Assembly: GCA_033032175.1 (NCBI GenBank)
Contig: CM065317.1
Location: 19,241,279 to 19,305,278 of the forward strand
Source: Saturnia japonica
Taxonomy: Eukaryota > Arthropoda > Insecta > Lepidoptera > Saturniidae
Direction: 5' to 3'
DNA length: 64,000 bases
A program made the position numbers and the translations under genes. This document shows positions 37,686 to 49,184 of the stretch, one piece after another (position 1 is the stretch's first letter; every line of letters begins with the position of its first letter). The notes under the pieces are model-generated. The model did no database searches. It was given only the letters and a program-made list of their open reading frames with translations, and was not told the DNA's origin.

Positions 37686-37720
37686 ACTGATGCTTGGAAC
37701 TAACGCGTATCGCTTATATA
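37686..37720 (-). promoter_or_regulatory. Core promoter of the cuticular protein gene
   Basis: On the minus strand TATATAAG (37720-37713) precedes an arthropod initiator TCAGT (37690-37686), with 32 bases from the TATA start to the initiator A at about 37688. The resulting 5' UTR is about 40 bases before ATG 37648. Position and spacing are textbook for insect TATA promoters. Confidence 0.75.
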
Positions 37721-37963
37721 CGGTCCGGTAACACCTTCGCATTACTTCGATACTGTATTTTTCTACTTTCAAGGATAAGCTAGCTTCGTGGGGGATGATG
37801 AAGGAAATCGTGGTCTGTGATTCATAAGACAGACCGTAGTTGAGGTAATACATATTATATTATTATTAAAATTTATTTCAAACCGTTTTAATTTTCATGT
37901 TGTCATTATTGTTTAGGTAAAGGCTTAATAACCTTTGGCCAAACCATTAACTGATGTCTCAAG

Positions 37964-38100
37964 TGATGATATGGACCAAGATAATAAGCCCAGTGTGGAA
38001 ACTGGTTCTAAAGTAGAGGTACCGGAACATACCTATAGGTATTTAGTGCCAGATTTTCAACTTGAGGTGGTAGCTAGTTAAGCGGCATTGGAAAATACAA
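37964..38100 (-). mobile_element. SINE family 2, fragment (copy 3)
   Basis: Minus-strand body: CTAACTAGCTACCACCTCAA, CCTATAGGTATGTTCCGGTA and CCTCTACTTTAGAACCAG. The tRNA-like head is missing. A separate plus-strand tail piece at 38180-38232 (TGGTCACTTAGATCATGTAA) belongs to the same family. Confidence 0.6.
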
Positions 38101-39224
38101 TACCATTTCACCAAAAATCTAAGATCAAACTTATCGGTATGCTTCAGTAACCAGTCGTAGCTTGTTTATGTTATTTTCAGCTACATGGTCACTTAGATCA
38201 TGTAAGGTTGTGATCGAATTTTGGTTCATAATAGAATTTGCAAAAATGTTACTTCCAGTACAATCTTTACTAGCATAAAAGACCGTAAATGATTTTGAAA
38301 CAATTTGAAAATATATGTTAAATACTAAAACGATCTCCTTTTTTAGTGGTCTGGTTAAATGGAAAATTAAATTGTTTCTTATCACATAACGATTATGATT
38401 CGATTGTCCGAGTAATTAGGTGCTAAGTACATTTTGAGGTGTAAAGGGTTACAGATGGGTCGCGACAGGCATATTATAGTGATACACCAGACATCCGGAA
38501 TAACTTCGATGTGTTGCGGCTCGTGATAAGCTATTTTCTATGTGCTTGCATTTTAAGCCAGTGTACAAGCTGGTCATCAGTCATAACCATAGATCTTCTC
38601 CACCTTACAGTGATCGCTATCCGCGGTCTTACGTCACTTATCATCAAGTGATGTAAAGTTATTTTACCGAACATAGATAAAATATACACACATTAATCTA
38701 CATGTACGTGCGTAGTAAAAATATTTCCGCGCAAAACTGTATTCATATAAAAAAAATGCAAACCGTTGAGAATTGTTCAGAATGGTGTTTCCAAAATTGA
38801 TTAATGTTAGTTTTCCAAATACATGCTGTACCTAACAACAAAAAAGTTCACGCTATTAGCTACATTAGTAGAATTTATCATAACCAATAGTTCCCAACTC
38901 CAGGTTATGTAGATTGTAGCTATCAGAAATTTACACTCATAATGATTCACCGAAACTAGAATTATAAATTTTAGTGCTTTTTTGCCGTACACGATGGGTA
39001 TTTTCATCCCGTAAAAATTAATTCACGCGATAAAAATCCGCAGTCCAAGTTAAGCATTAAAATACAAAAAAAATCTACTACGGAAAGAGAAATTAAGAAC
39101 CTTGCCTGCTTGGAATAGAATAATTATTTTATTGAAAATATTATATCAGTGATTTTTTTTTTCTTTTTCGCCACTAAGAAATATAGTTGTACGCCAACAG
39201 ATTTAAGAGTCAACCTTACAGTAT

Positions 39225-39280
39225 TCGGCTACGTCGTTACTTAATAAAATTTGAGATTGTGATCAACATTAAAACAATTA
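39225..39280 (+). mobile_element. SINE family 2, tail fragment
   Basis: GCTACGTCGTTACTTAATAA and GAGATTGTGATCAACATTAA align with the CATCGTCACTTAAGATCAGG, GAGATTGTGGCC tail of the family. Confidence 0.4.
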
Positions 39281-39819
39281 AAAAAAAATTTTTTTAGGTA
39301 CCTACCTATTTCATTTTTATATAATTGTGAATGTACTTGTATTCAAATCACTGCGATGGAACGATAATTAACAAAAAGTACACGGCCTTAGATAACCTCA
39401 TATACAAATTTTAATTAGGGTTACCAACTCTGTAAAAGAAAAGTTTATTTCGCGAAAAATAATCTGCTCATAAGCAAAATCAACTTTGTAATTTAGAAAC
39501 ATTTGATACTATGTAAAATGAATGACAAACTGTTTGCTGAATAAAATCTATACATCCATAACAAATATTCTATTGTGATCGTCCAACGCATTTAATATGA
39601 TTTGAAACGTCAATACTGACGATGCATTTAATCCCACAAGTTAAAAGACGCTCAGTGATAAATAAAAAGAGCTGTACAACGTATCCTTTGCGATAAAGTA
39701 AAAACAAAATTCGCGGGAGAAGTAAAGAAGCCGATGTAGTTCTATAGGCTAGCTAGCAAAAATGATACTAGTTCAGCTCTTTACGTCATACAAACGACAA
39801 CTATTAAGGTAGACGTAGC

Positions 39820-39950
39820 CCAGTTCTCATCTGGAGTAAGCGTTTTCGTGAAGTATATTTCAGTATCGATTGGATTTCCAAAATCGGATATCGAGTACTG
39901 TGGCACGTTCCAGGTTACGATAACGTTTAACAGTGGACTGCTATAAGCTG
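39820..39950 (+). mobile_element. Possible LINE 3' end
   Basis: Ends in AACAGTGGACTGCTATAAGC, resembling the CCCAGCAGTGGGA..CTATAGGCTG ends of lepidopteran RTE-like LINEs. There is no coding part. Confidence 0.35.
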
Positions 39951-40002
39951 AAAACTTTAATTATAAGGTAAATTATTTGACATTTTTTAAATTGTTATAG
40001 GT

Positions 40003-40205
40003 TTAGCATTGTAGCCACAATCTCACCTGATCTTAAGCAACGCTAAGGACAGTAGCACGCTAAGCCTAGTGGAAGACTAGCTCTCAAGTGCAGCTGCCGG
40101 AACACACCTATTGGTGTTTGGCGACAAATTTTCAACTTGAAGGTGGTAGCTAGCCAAGCGAGCTATAGGAAAACCTACCACTATGTTATGGTTTCATGGT
40201 AGGTA
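40003..40205 (-). mobile_element. SINE family 2, copy 4
   Basis: Minus-strand copy with a good tail and body (GCATTGTAGCCACAATCTCA, TCTCAAGTGCAGCTGCCGGA, ACACACCTATTGG, GGTAGCTAGCCAAGCGAGCT as read on plus). The head is truncated near 40200. A family 1 SINE lies 250 bases to the right. Confidence 0.7.
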
Positions 40206-40454
40206 TCATAGTAATGAATTCCGGAATAGGAAAATCTTTCCAAATTCATTGTCAATTCCTGGATATTCTTTAAAATTTGAGAGAGTTGGCAACCCAAAAT
40301 TTGAATCACGTTGACAAAGCACTCTGTCACATCGTATACGTCAGATGACAATGCATAATGATTTTGTTATAATTTTCTCATGACCCAACATTTCATTTCG
40401 TTTGTCAATGTTAATGGTTCTTTTAGATTATTTAATACACTTTTGTATTTTATT

Positions 40455-40685
40455 GCCTCGTTAGCCTAGTGGTCGTAAGCGCTACTGCTATCAGCGAGGT
40501 CCTGGATTCGAAACCCAGGTCGAGCAAAGTGTTATTGGGTTTTCCTGCGAAATTCTCAGTAGCAGCTCGGAGTTTGGTTTGGTGCCCGATTAATGGCAAT
40601 AGGCTCGCCTCCTATTACATGGGAGCTAAAAACATCCTCGGCGAACTGTGGGTGTACATAAGTGTGGTATGTATGTATTGTATTG
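40455..40685 (+). mobile_element. SINE family 1, copy 2 (best preserved)
   Basis: The tRNA-derived head GCCTCGTTAGCCTAGTGGTC holds box A (TAGCCTAGTGG), and GGATTCGAAACCC is box B. Then come GGTCGAGCAAAGTGTTATTG, TGCGAAATTCTCAGTAGCAG, CTCGGAGTTTGG and GCCCGATTAATGGCAATAGG. The 3' part ends in a TATGTATTGTATTGAAT-rich tail. The head resembles a tRNA fold, but the downstream repeat body shows it is a SINE, not a tRNA gene. Confidence 0.8.
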
Positions 40686-41350
40686 AATTTCAAATATTCA
40701 AGGTAATATAATATATATTTTATATTCTATACAGCTTTAAGTACCTCGAATACGTCACATCAGTTAGCTCTTTTTCAATTTTTATTGGATTTTTAATTTA
40801 TACCTAACACTCACTGTCATTTACTATACTGCGTTTTTTATTCCCACGGAGTAAATTGACAGTCACTAATGTCAAACTTAAAAATAAGGTTACCACATTA
40901 ATTTTTTTAGTGTTGTGCTACCGTATATATTATAGTACAATTATTTGAGTCTTAAGATTTTAAATACAGAATTAAAGATTTTTTATTTATCGATTGAAAT
41001 ATTTTGTGTTATTCAGCATACCCGATCATTTACTGATATCATTACATAATTCAGGAAAATATACATGAGGGACAACTGAAATATTAATACTAAATTGGAT
41101 AAAATTGCTTAGAAAATAACGTAATATTTTAAATTATATGTTGAAGATAAAAATGTTTACTATGAGTCAACCTTAGAACATAGACATATGCCATCGCGGA
41201 CTCTTCTCTAGGCTTTTTGAAGAACTACAATTCTTTAAAACTTCTTTTAGCCAGCATAAGTTATGTAAGCGGCCGAAAAACATTTTTAGACAACTTGACT
41301 ACAAATAATTTAATTTTCTATACTATACAAAAACTTAATTGGAATGTATT

Positions 41351-41373
41351 GTATATATATATATATATATATG
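41351..41373. repeat. (AT)n microsatellite
   Basis: About 22 bases of pure AT. Confidence 0.9.
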
Positions 41374-41954
41374 TAATAAAGAGATCTAAGCGTACATAGG
41401 GACAGACAACGGGTAGTGCCTTTATTTTATACTGTGTATAGAATAGATAAAAAAGACACTGTCCACGTATTGAAAACTCAGTCGTAGTGACTCACTATAG
41501 TCAACACGATTCTGCCGAGTCAATCTTAGTTCACACGCATTGACACATACCGATATTAAGGCTATTAAAATTAAACATAATTCTGGAAGAAATGAATGAT
41601 TAACATTACAAAAAAAAACTTTAATATTAAACTAGAAATTGTTCGCTACTTACTATGATAGCTACATAAAATACCATGTCTCTGTCACTCCCAAGGAGCC
41701 TTAGCACCGTGATGAAAACATTGTAAGACCTCGATTATGTGAAACAGCGTATGACTAAGTAAATTAACATGTAAAGGATATTTCATAATGTAGTTATTTA
41801 ATTACCTTTGTATTTTTTTGTAATGCTTGTACTAAACGACGGTAAACATATTTCATATACACTGCAATTATACGCATTAAATGGATCGGCACTTTTAACT
41901 ATTGCCCCAGTGTGAAATATCATGCCTTGGAATTTTTTAAATTTATATTTAAAA

Positions 41955-42290
41955 CTAGCTGTGCCCGCGACTTTGCTCGCGTGGACTATAGAATAGCGTT
42001 AATCGCGCTACCCCTTTTTCCGGTTATATGCTTATTGTGTGTGATCCTTAGAAGATAGACGTATGGTCACGCTGACTTTTTTTTATGACTTTTTAATATT
42101 TACAATTACGTTGTACATTAATTGCATACATTTCTTATGGCTTACTCAGCGTAAGTCATTTAAGCCACCGAATTTATTCACCTATATAAGTTTATTTTTT
42201 ATTTGCGCGGAACACTTATTATTTTTCTCAAATCAAAGTAGCCCAAGTTACTCTTTATATCATCAGCTATCTACCAGTGAAAATTCACAG
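41955..42290 (-). mobile_element. Helitron-like element, 5'-truncated
   Basis: The minus-strand 3' end is CACGCGAGCAAAGTCGCGGG, CACAG, CTAG (41958-41955), T. The interior (GCTATCTACCAGTGAAAATT near 42266 on plus; GCGTAAGTCATTTAAGCCAC) matches the copies at 48625 and 49756. The right side stops at about 42290 without a TC start. Confidence 0.65.
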
Positions 42291-43176
42291 TGAATATCAC
42301 AAATGGCTCCGATGTCGTAAGCGTTAGATATTTCAGGCAACCACCTTGGGTTTTAGATTGACCAGGGTACTAAATTTTTCTGGGTTCTTTATGACTTTCA
42401 GTTTGAAATCCTGTCGCTATGTCCGATATCGTTACTCAGTTTTCCTTTTTTTGATATTGTATTTTTCTTTACATAAGCACACAGGGTGGCATATTTTAAA
42501 ATAACATTAAATACTGATATTTTACAACGTTCTTTTCAAAATTCAGACGAATTGTGTTAGTATTTTGATTGTTGCCGACTTTTAATTTTTCTTAAATCTG
42601 TGATAAAAATCATACCAAATTTTTAGTGGTTATGATACGAGATAGTATTGACATATATCACATATTCGTATGCAGCTTTGTAAACAGAAACATATCTAAG
42701 AGAAGTCGGTAAGATTTTTTTAAAGTTTCAATATACAATTACAATTAAGCCTATCCAGCGCTATCCGTCCATGAGTTACTTTAACACAGCTGTAAGATTT
42801 GAAAAATAGTAAATAGCGGGTTGAATTGCTTGAATTGCGGGTTGCTATTATACCGAATACCTTAGAAAGATATTCATCATAACTATCATTTTCAACTCGT
42901 AACTTAATAAGTATAGAAGTGTCTTCTTGTACGCTTCTCGTCCCGGTCCTGAGTTAACTTCGATTCCCACAATATGTCAACCTGTTAGTATTGTTGATGT
43001 ATAGTGTGTTTGTTCACACCGTAAGCAGTCTTATAAGAAAACACAATTTCAGCAAGGAATCGTATCAATATTATATTTCATTTATAGACTTCGGAATAGG
43101 TAAAAATATTATATAATAATATCCCGATAATTTAGAAAATAAATTTGTTGCTAAAAATATATATTATATATAATTA

Positions 43177-43260
43177 TATTATGTGCCTACATAGCGTCCT
43201 CGTTTCAGCACCATATTTCATCGCTGGCAACACACATAAGTCAAACTTACATCTTGAGAT
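43177..43260 (-). pseudogene. LINE fragment (LCVLPAM.YGAET motif)
   Basis: The minus strand reads FDLCVLPAMKYGAETRTLC, matching the QCVLP.MTYGAETW block just past the palm of RTE-like/CFDP2-like LINE proteins. It is short and broken on both sides. Confidence 0.5.
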
Positions 43261-43527
43261 TCTGCGGTATCTTGGACGACAAGAAGTTATGTAGCTTCCC
43301 AAATCGGATTTAACGATTGACCTCTTTATTTCTACAACTCTAATTGTAGTCTTCAATCTTTCTGAAACTTGGTGTGGCATGGACTTTCAATATAATTTTC
43401 GTGGTCCGTGTTCATTCTAAGACAAACTAGTTTTAAGGTTCTTCTGGGGTCATCGAGAATTGCACTCTATCATAAGAAACGACTGTAACAAATATCAGAT
43501 ATATTTTAAGGTTTAAGGTTTGAAGTA

Positions 43528-43790
43528 ATGGTGGTTCAGTGGTAGCGTGTATGTACTCTGCGTCGATCGACGTGAGTTCGAATCCTTGCAATGAGCCAGA
43601 GTTTCGGGTAAAGGAAAACATCATGATCATCATCATGATTTTCTAATGCCCGCCTAGCTAGCTACCACCCACAAGTTGAAAATCTGTCGTCAAAAACAAA
43701 TAGGTGTGTTCCAGCAGCTGCACTTGAGAGCTAGTCTTCCACTGGGGTTAGCCTGCTAAAATCTTGCCATCGCACCACATCGTCACGTGT
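43528..43790 (+). mobile_element. SINE family 2, copy 5 (best preserved head)
   Basis: The head GTGGTTCAGTGGTAGCGTGT is box A and GTGAGTTCGAATCCTTGCAA is box B, confirming tRNA origin. The body has ATGCCCGCCTAGCTAGCTAC, AGGTGTGTTCCAGCAGCTGC, ACTTGAGAGCTAGTCTTCC and CCACATCGTCACGTG. LINE-derived coding sequence follows directly. Confidence 0.8.
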
Positions 43791-43794
43791 GATA

Positions 43795-43945
43795 TTTGTA
43801 ATCTTGAACCTGATAGACTCAGTCACCAACATAGCCATAATAATTGGTAGAATTAAATGGCAGTTGCTGGAGTACATTGCTCGTGGAACGGAAGATCGAT
43901 GGGAATTAAGAGTTCTCGAGTAGAGAGCACACAAGTGGTAAAAGT
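43795..43945 (+). pseudogene. RTE-like LINE C-terminal fragment
   Basis: The plus strand gives RIKWQLLEYIARGTEDRWEL then RVLE and a stop, matching the KLKWQWAGHIARR.D.RW..KVLEW motif at the end of lepidopteran RTE-like endonuclease-reverse transcriptases. Confidence 0.55.
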
Positions 43946-44036
43946 TAAAAAAACTTCATAATTTTTTTTTTCTCTTTTTGTTTCTTATTTGACTGTCCAA
44001 CCCAGTACTTAAATATTAAAATTATAGCCTATGTCA

Positions 44037-44178
44037 CTCCCACAATTAAGACGAATCTAACACCACTTTTTATGCAAAAATTCAAGAAGCTGTTTAGGCT
44101 AAAGAGCGTTCCAAAGAAATAGACACACACATACGCTCGCAAAACATAATCCTCCTTTTTAGCAGTCGGGTAAAAAAA
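44037..44178. repeat. About 145-bp dispersed repeat, copy 2
   Basis: Same order of blocks as 32398-32543: CCCACAATTAAGACGAAT, AGAAGCTGTTTAGGCTA, AGAGCG, ACATACGCTCG, CCTCC and GCAGTCGGGTAAAAA. Same orientation. Confidence 0.65.
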
Positions 44179-44179
44179 A

Positions 44180-45060
44180 CAGGAACTAACTTAATTGCGT
44201 AGGAACGTACATGATAATTATAGATGGAGTTCTAACTTCCGGGGGTTATTTATTTGATACACAGTCGAGTGCACTGTATTCATTTTTTTAACGATAATTA
44301 TAATCAGGTCTGCAGCCAACCTGATGTTGAGTGGTCACTGCAACCTTACTGAGGACTATCATTAATAGGTCGTCACTCTGGAGAACAAACTAGAAATTTC
44401 TACAAACCACAATACAACACTCTAGAGACGAGAACAAAGCAGAGCGTGAACTGGTGGTACTTTAAAACAAAAATAAGCATATTGCAGTCAAATCTACCAC
44501 ACAATCTACTACTTTTAAACATAACAAACCTCAGATAAATATAACAATACAACAATACATCGCTTTCAATACCACTTCATTGTACTCAACTGATCTAAAT
44601 ATATAATTTTCACACTTCAAGAACGTTCACCAGCATCTATGCTACTCTTACATTAGCGTTAATTATAGCGCTATCTCTTTCGTGCCCTTCAACTCTATTT
44701 TATGGAGTTAGTCATCTAATTTGAGGACATTTTTTCTATGGCATTCCATGATAACTTGAAAGGTACCGCTAAATATGGCGACAGCGTGAGATCACGTAGG
44801 TATAGTACTTTATTTCAGTTAGAGAATAACTGACAATTTTTAAATTGGTATAAAGAATTGTTTTTCACGCCGGTCTTGCATTATGATTAGAATGCGACGG
44901 TTTTTTGTGCTTCTTAATAATTTTAATACTTTTGTATAATACAAATATATTTGTACAATGAAATATCTTTACGCACGTACGTCTCATAGCGCAATGAATC
45001 TGCCGGCTACCCCCTTTGACACCTGCCTCGCTGTCACGGCGGCGCGTGGGGAGCGTGGTT
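44180..45060. other. Intergenic DNA, possible LTR of the BEL element
   Basis: No gene recognised. Because the BEL/Pao polymerase at 45080 reads leftward, any 3' LTR would lie here. The motif GGGGAGATGTTAAGTAACCA (minus, near 45070) resembles the Gly-rich end of Pol and a TG start of such an LTR, but I found no second copy. Confidence 0.3.
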
Positions 45061-45079
45061 ACTTAACATCTCCCCGCCG

Positions 45080-45890
45080 AAAGCTTCAGGGTTTCGAGAC
45101 GTTGCTGCTGGTGAGTCATTTTCTATCAGCTCTGCGGATTATACCTTTGGTATTATATAAATCGGCTACTCTGATAGTTCTATCTTGTCCAGGGAATAAT
45201 TTATAGACACGTGCCATCGGCCATTTAAGGGGTCGCACAATAGCGTCTCTAAATATCACTAAATCGCCCTCCTGACATTCCTTTTGAGAGGTTTGCCATT
45301 TAGTCTTTTGCTGCAACTCGCTCAAGTACTCCTTCCGATGATACCAAAAATGTAGCCGCAGTTTCTCCAGATATTGGTATCTATGTAGCTAGTTTGGATT
45401 TATTTCGTATAGGTTTTGTGAAGGTAGCGAGGTAAGTGGTCTGCCGTTTAGAAAATGCCCTGGTGTTAAGCGATGAAGGTCATTAGGGTCTTAAGATAGA
45501 GGAGTTAACGATCTGTAATTGAGGATGACTTCAATTTGAGAAAATAAAGTTGATAACTCTTCAAATGTAAGATGTTTGTCGCCTAAAATCCTAGTAATAT
45601 GACATTTCGCAGACTTAACGCCTGACTCCTAAAGCCCACCAAAGTGGGTACAGTAGGCTGGTGAGATTTTAAACTTAATACCTTCATGGGCAGCAGGCCC
45701 GGTTAAATTTTCAATTTGATTTTATAAAATTTGTAATATCGTTATTTGCATCTACAAAATTAGTAGTATTATCACAATATATTTGGAGTGGCTTTCCTCT
45801 TCGAGATATGAGCCGTCTTAAGCAAAGCATAAATACTTCAGACGTGAGGTTGCGGGCTCAGCTACTTTGTTAATATGAAAGAAATTTAAT
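45080..45890 (-). pseudogene. BEL/Pao retrotransposon Pol: integrase and DUF5641 end
   Basis: C-terminal part of a BEL/Pao-type LTR retrotransposon polyprotein. Right to left: integrase core with LRRLISRRGKPLQIYCDN (45780-45840), DANNDITNF, then PLWWALGVRRLKCHITRILG (the P.FGG.WE.GV region), [38 protein letters not shown] and [16 protein letters not shown]5641-like tail follows: YLSELQQKTKWQTSQKECQE, GDLVIFRD, WPMARVYKLFPGQDRTIRVA. Several stops and a frame change interrupt it, including a TAA before GVRR and one after PLTPLS. The protease-reverse transcriptase part is not found upstream, so the copy is 5'-truncated or rearranged. Confidence 0.85.
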
Positions 45891-45899
45891 CACTTTTTC

Positions 45900-47080
45900 A
45901 TTTACGTTATATAATAAGTGTAGCGACATCTCTCGCCACAACTGCCGCATCAACGCATCTTCATAGCGACACATAGCGACATCTATCGAAACACAAACGA
46001 CGCATCTTACATCGCACTATAGAAATTAACTCAATCGTTGAGTATAATTACAAGAAGCCGACTACGACCGTCGGGGCAGCTGCCCGCCAGACATAGCACC
46101 CGTCTGGCCGGAGGATCCTCCCTTTTGTATGGCGGATGAGGAACTTTAATCCTTGTTCCTCACCTCCGCTAAAATAAGCGTACGAATAATAATAATAAAT
46201 ATTAACAACAATCTTTTATTTAATACTCACGTTCTATAAGTACAGAGAATACTGAGAATAGATTCGCTTAATATCAGTATTATAGATTCAGGTAGGTAGC
46301 GAATAGCGAATATTGAATCGGTGACTATTATTTGACTAATACCAAATAATAGGTACGGGAGGAACATAAACGAGTTAACAAATATATTCCATTTAAGGAA
46401 TATTAAAATATCAGCCTATTAAAATATAATATAACACCTCTAGCTCCTATTTTGCAATGAAGCAGGTGGTTAAAATTAAACCATTTTGTACTTACCAAGT
46501 GATATCTATGTGATTGTGATTATCAAATATGAAGTATAAAAAATATTGTTTTTTTTTAGAACTGACTATACTGTTAGCCTTAGAGGACCTGAAGCCGGCT
46601 TTTACGGCTTCACCGAATAAGCCAAAAAAAAATTATCAGACGTAACATAGTATTTCGTCCGACACAATAATGGTGCGATTAATTCGATTCCGGAGACATC
46701 TATTAACAAGAAATCTAAATAGTCATTACTGTGCGATCTAACTCGCTTATAGGCGACATCTGTTTACAACATTGTTAAACGGTCATGAACACATGTAGAA
46801 GGTATTAATAATCCAGTTTCAATACAGTTTAGAATGGATATTTTGATCCCAAATCATTTTAAGCGACAAGCCTGCTGCTTAGTAGGTACGTAGTTTTCTT
46901 CTTATGTTTATACAATCCGAACACCCTTATCTTAATGCTATTTCTAAATAATTTCGGCAAGAACTTGACACAATATTGCAGAGCGAAAATGATTATTTTA
47001 TTAATTATTATAATTATTATTATTATTTTGTATCCCTATTTATTAAGAAAATTTATAATCGGAGTGCAAACTCTGTCATG
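45900..47080. other. Intergenic DNA with a GC-rich patch
   Basis: 46035-46170 is GC-rich (GACCGTCGGGGCAGCTGCCC, CCGTCTGGCCGGAGGATCCT) and may be a LINE or LTR piece, but has no recognisable frame. GTAGCGACATCTCTCG at 45920 and ATAGCGACATCTATCG at 45972 form a short repeat. The rest is AT-rich. Confidence 0.35.
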
Positions 47081-47089
47081 TTATATTTA

Positions 47090-47455
47090 CTAGCGGTCGT
47101 CCAATGATTGAAATTCGACCAGCGACTTTTTAGTCATACACTATTTTCTGTTTGACATTTGCAGTATGAACCTAAAACAATGAATATTATATCACTTGCT
47201 GTCACCTTTCATTGAGTGACAATGTCAATATGTTGGGGGGTCTAAGTTCAATGGCACTTGTCGGGTTAGGATGCGCAGTATTAATTAATTTAATTTAATA
47301 TATTAGTAACAGATATTAAAGATACATTTTAGCTTTCTGCGCTCCTTCTCCATATAAACTTTAACCATGCCAAATCTCATAGTCTTCCGTGCACGCAATA
47401 CGGTTAAAAAGGTGTACAAACTCTTTGCTTCACGTATTAATGATATAATGATGAT
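47090..47455 (-). mobile_element. Helitron-like element, palindrome family, copy 2
   Basis: The minus-strand 3' end is CTAG (47093-47090) then T, preceded by GGTCGAATTTCAATC, where the right palindrome arm has decayed. The interior is colinear with the copies at 13281, 53398 and 54645 (GACAGCAAGTGATATAATAT, CATGGTTAAAGTTTATATGG, GTGCACGGAAGACTATGAGA). The 5' end is near 47440-47460, where an ATG/TGA-rich repeat follows. Confidence 0.65.
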
Positions 47456-47585
47456 GATGATATGTATTTATATATAAATTTTATTAGTAAAGTTCAGTTT
47501 GTTCGCTGTAGCAGTGAATTTTTTATAAATAAATAAAATGTTTAATGTAGAGAATTATGTGTGGACGTTACGTCTTCTCATGTTA

Positions 47586-47909
47586 TCCTACTAATAATAT
47601 AATAAATGTGAAAGTGTGTATGTTTAGATGTTTGGATGTTTGTTACTCAATCACAATAAAACGGCTGAACAAATCACAGTGAAATTTGGCAAACAGATAG
47701 TCTATGATCTGGAATAACACATAGGGTACTTTTTATCCCGGTAAAGATCATAGTTTAACCAGTGTTATCCTACAAATATAATAAATGGAATGTTTCTATG
47801 TTCGTTACTCAATCACGCAAAAACGGCTTTTTTTTTTTGGTTTGTCGTGTTCCGAGATCAGTCTGTGTATATCCAATAATACGAAGACGAAGTCGCGAGT
47901 ACCAGCTAG
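47586..47909 (+). mobile_element. Helitron-like element with duplicated 5' end
   Basis: Starts A|TCCTACTAATAATATAATAA (47586) and ends GACGAAGTCGCGAGTACCAG, CTAG (47906-47909), T. A second start A|TCCTACAAATATAATAAATG lies at 47768, with TGTTACTCAATCAC repeated after each. Either one start is internal, or a new copy inserted into or beside an older one. Non-coding. Confidence 0.65.
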
Positions 47910-48079
47910 TTAAAACATATTTATAACAAGATGATTTTAAGGAAAAAGAAAGCACACTAGAATGATTTAGAGGAGTTCCCCGGTATATCTTGGAAGTTAA
48001 AGGTCTAATGCGAATGAAATGAGAGCACCCTTGAGGTATTTCCCTTCCCAAAGAAAAAAGAAGAAGATTATAACCTTGA

Positions 48080-48600
48080 TATTGTCTTTATTATAATGAT
48101 CACATCTATAAACATACTTATTAAAAAACTCAACGTCTCTCTGTCTGTCTGTTCGTTTATGTTATTTTCACGCGAGAACTATTTATTCGATTTACATGGT
48201 TTATTTTTTAATTTATAACTATGTTATTTAGCCAAATTATAGGATATATTTTGTTAAATAAAGTAACGTACGAAATTACCAGTGATGATAATGGTGAAAC
48301 AATTCGGAAAAAAGACGCTTCTGTTGCGCTTAATAAGCATCAGAGATATATCAAATTAATGTATCACTTTACTGTAGATGTTAAACAGACACAAAAAAAG
48401 TTCAGCGATAGAATATATTTAGGCTCTAAAGTTCACCCACATTAAGCATTTTTGTTTTTAAAATAATCAGGTGGGCGACCGCTAAGGGTGGGAGCATGGG
48501 CAGCATGATTCACCGTGTACTCTGCGAACGGTATTCACACGCGAGCGGAACTGCGGGCACAACAAGCATTCAATAGTGGTATAATACGTCTTTCTTATGA
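48080..48600 (+). other. Unclassified repeat-like DNA with a 74-codon frame
   Basis: CTCTGTCTGTCTGTTCGTTT and CACGCGAGAACTATTTATTC (48140-48190) recall the openings of common lepidopteran repeats. The open frame 48221-48445 has no motif I recognise. 48470-48560 is GC-richer and unassigned. Confidence 0.3.
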
Positions 48601-48624
48601 TTTCTTATTAATACTTATTTTTAA

Positions 48625-49184
48625 CTAGCTGTGCCCGCTGCTTCGCTCACGTTGACTACAGAATGACATCGATGAGCCATAGGCGCGAATCTTGCTCCTC
48701 TGCTCCCGGCTAGGTTTAGGTGTTTCTTAGAAGATAGGCATATGCCTAAGAGATGCATACGTAAGAGTATATATTCTTACTGACTTTTTTATAGATCTTT
48801 TTAGTTTCTACAATTATGTAGTACATTAATTTCCTCTATTTCTTATGGTTTTCTCAGCGTAAGCCATTTAAGCACCCGAATTGATTCACCGTGAAGAGTT
48901 TTTTTTATTTGTGCGGAACCCTAATTCTGTTTCTAAAATAAAAGTAACTTAACTAACTTACGTAACGTACGTAACTTATAAAATCAGCTATCTATTAGTG
49001 AAAAGTTCATCAAAGTCGGTCCAACCGTTTCGAAGAATACCCGGAATAAACAGACATACAGACACACAAAAATGTTTTTTTTTTTTATAATAGGTATCGT
49101 ATATACTTTAATATGCGTTTAGTAAAAAGCTGTTATTTTGACATTACAAACAGACACATCAATTTTATTAATTGTATGTATAGA
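48625..49184 (-). mobile_element. Helitron-like element with both ends, 560 bp
   Basis: The minus-strand start A|TCTATACATACAATTAATA is at 49184. The end CACAGCTAG|T has CTAG at 48628-48625, after GTGAGCGAAGCAGCGGG. The interior GGTCCAACCGTTTCGAAGAA (plus 49018) is the conserved block found in this family. The poly(T) at 49074-49087 lies inside. A and T flanks fit Helitron insertion. Confidence 0.65.

Noticed and set aside
40455..40530. tRNA gene (box A and box B present)
   Set aside because: The same head is followed by the same non-tRNA body at 55238 and 62424, so it is a SINE.
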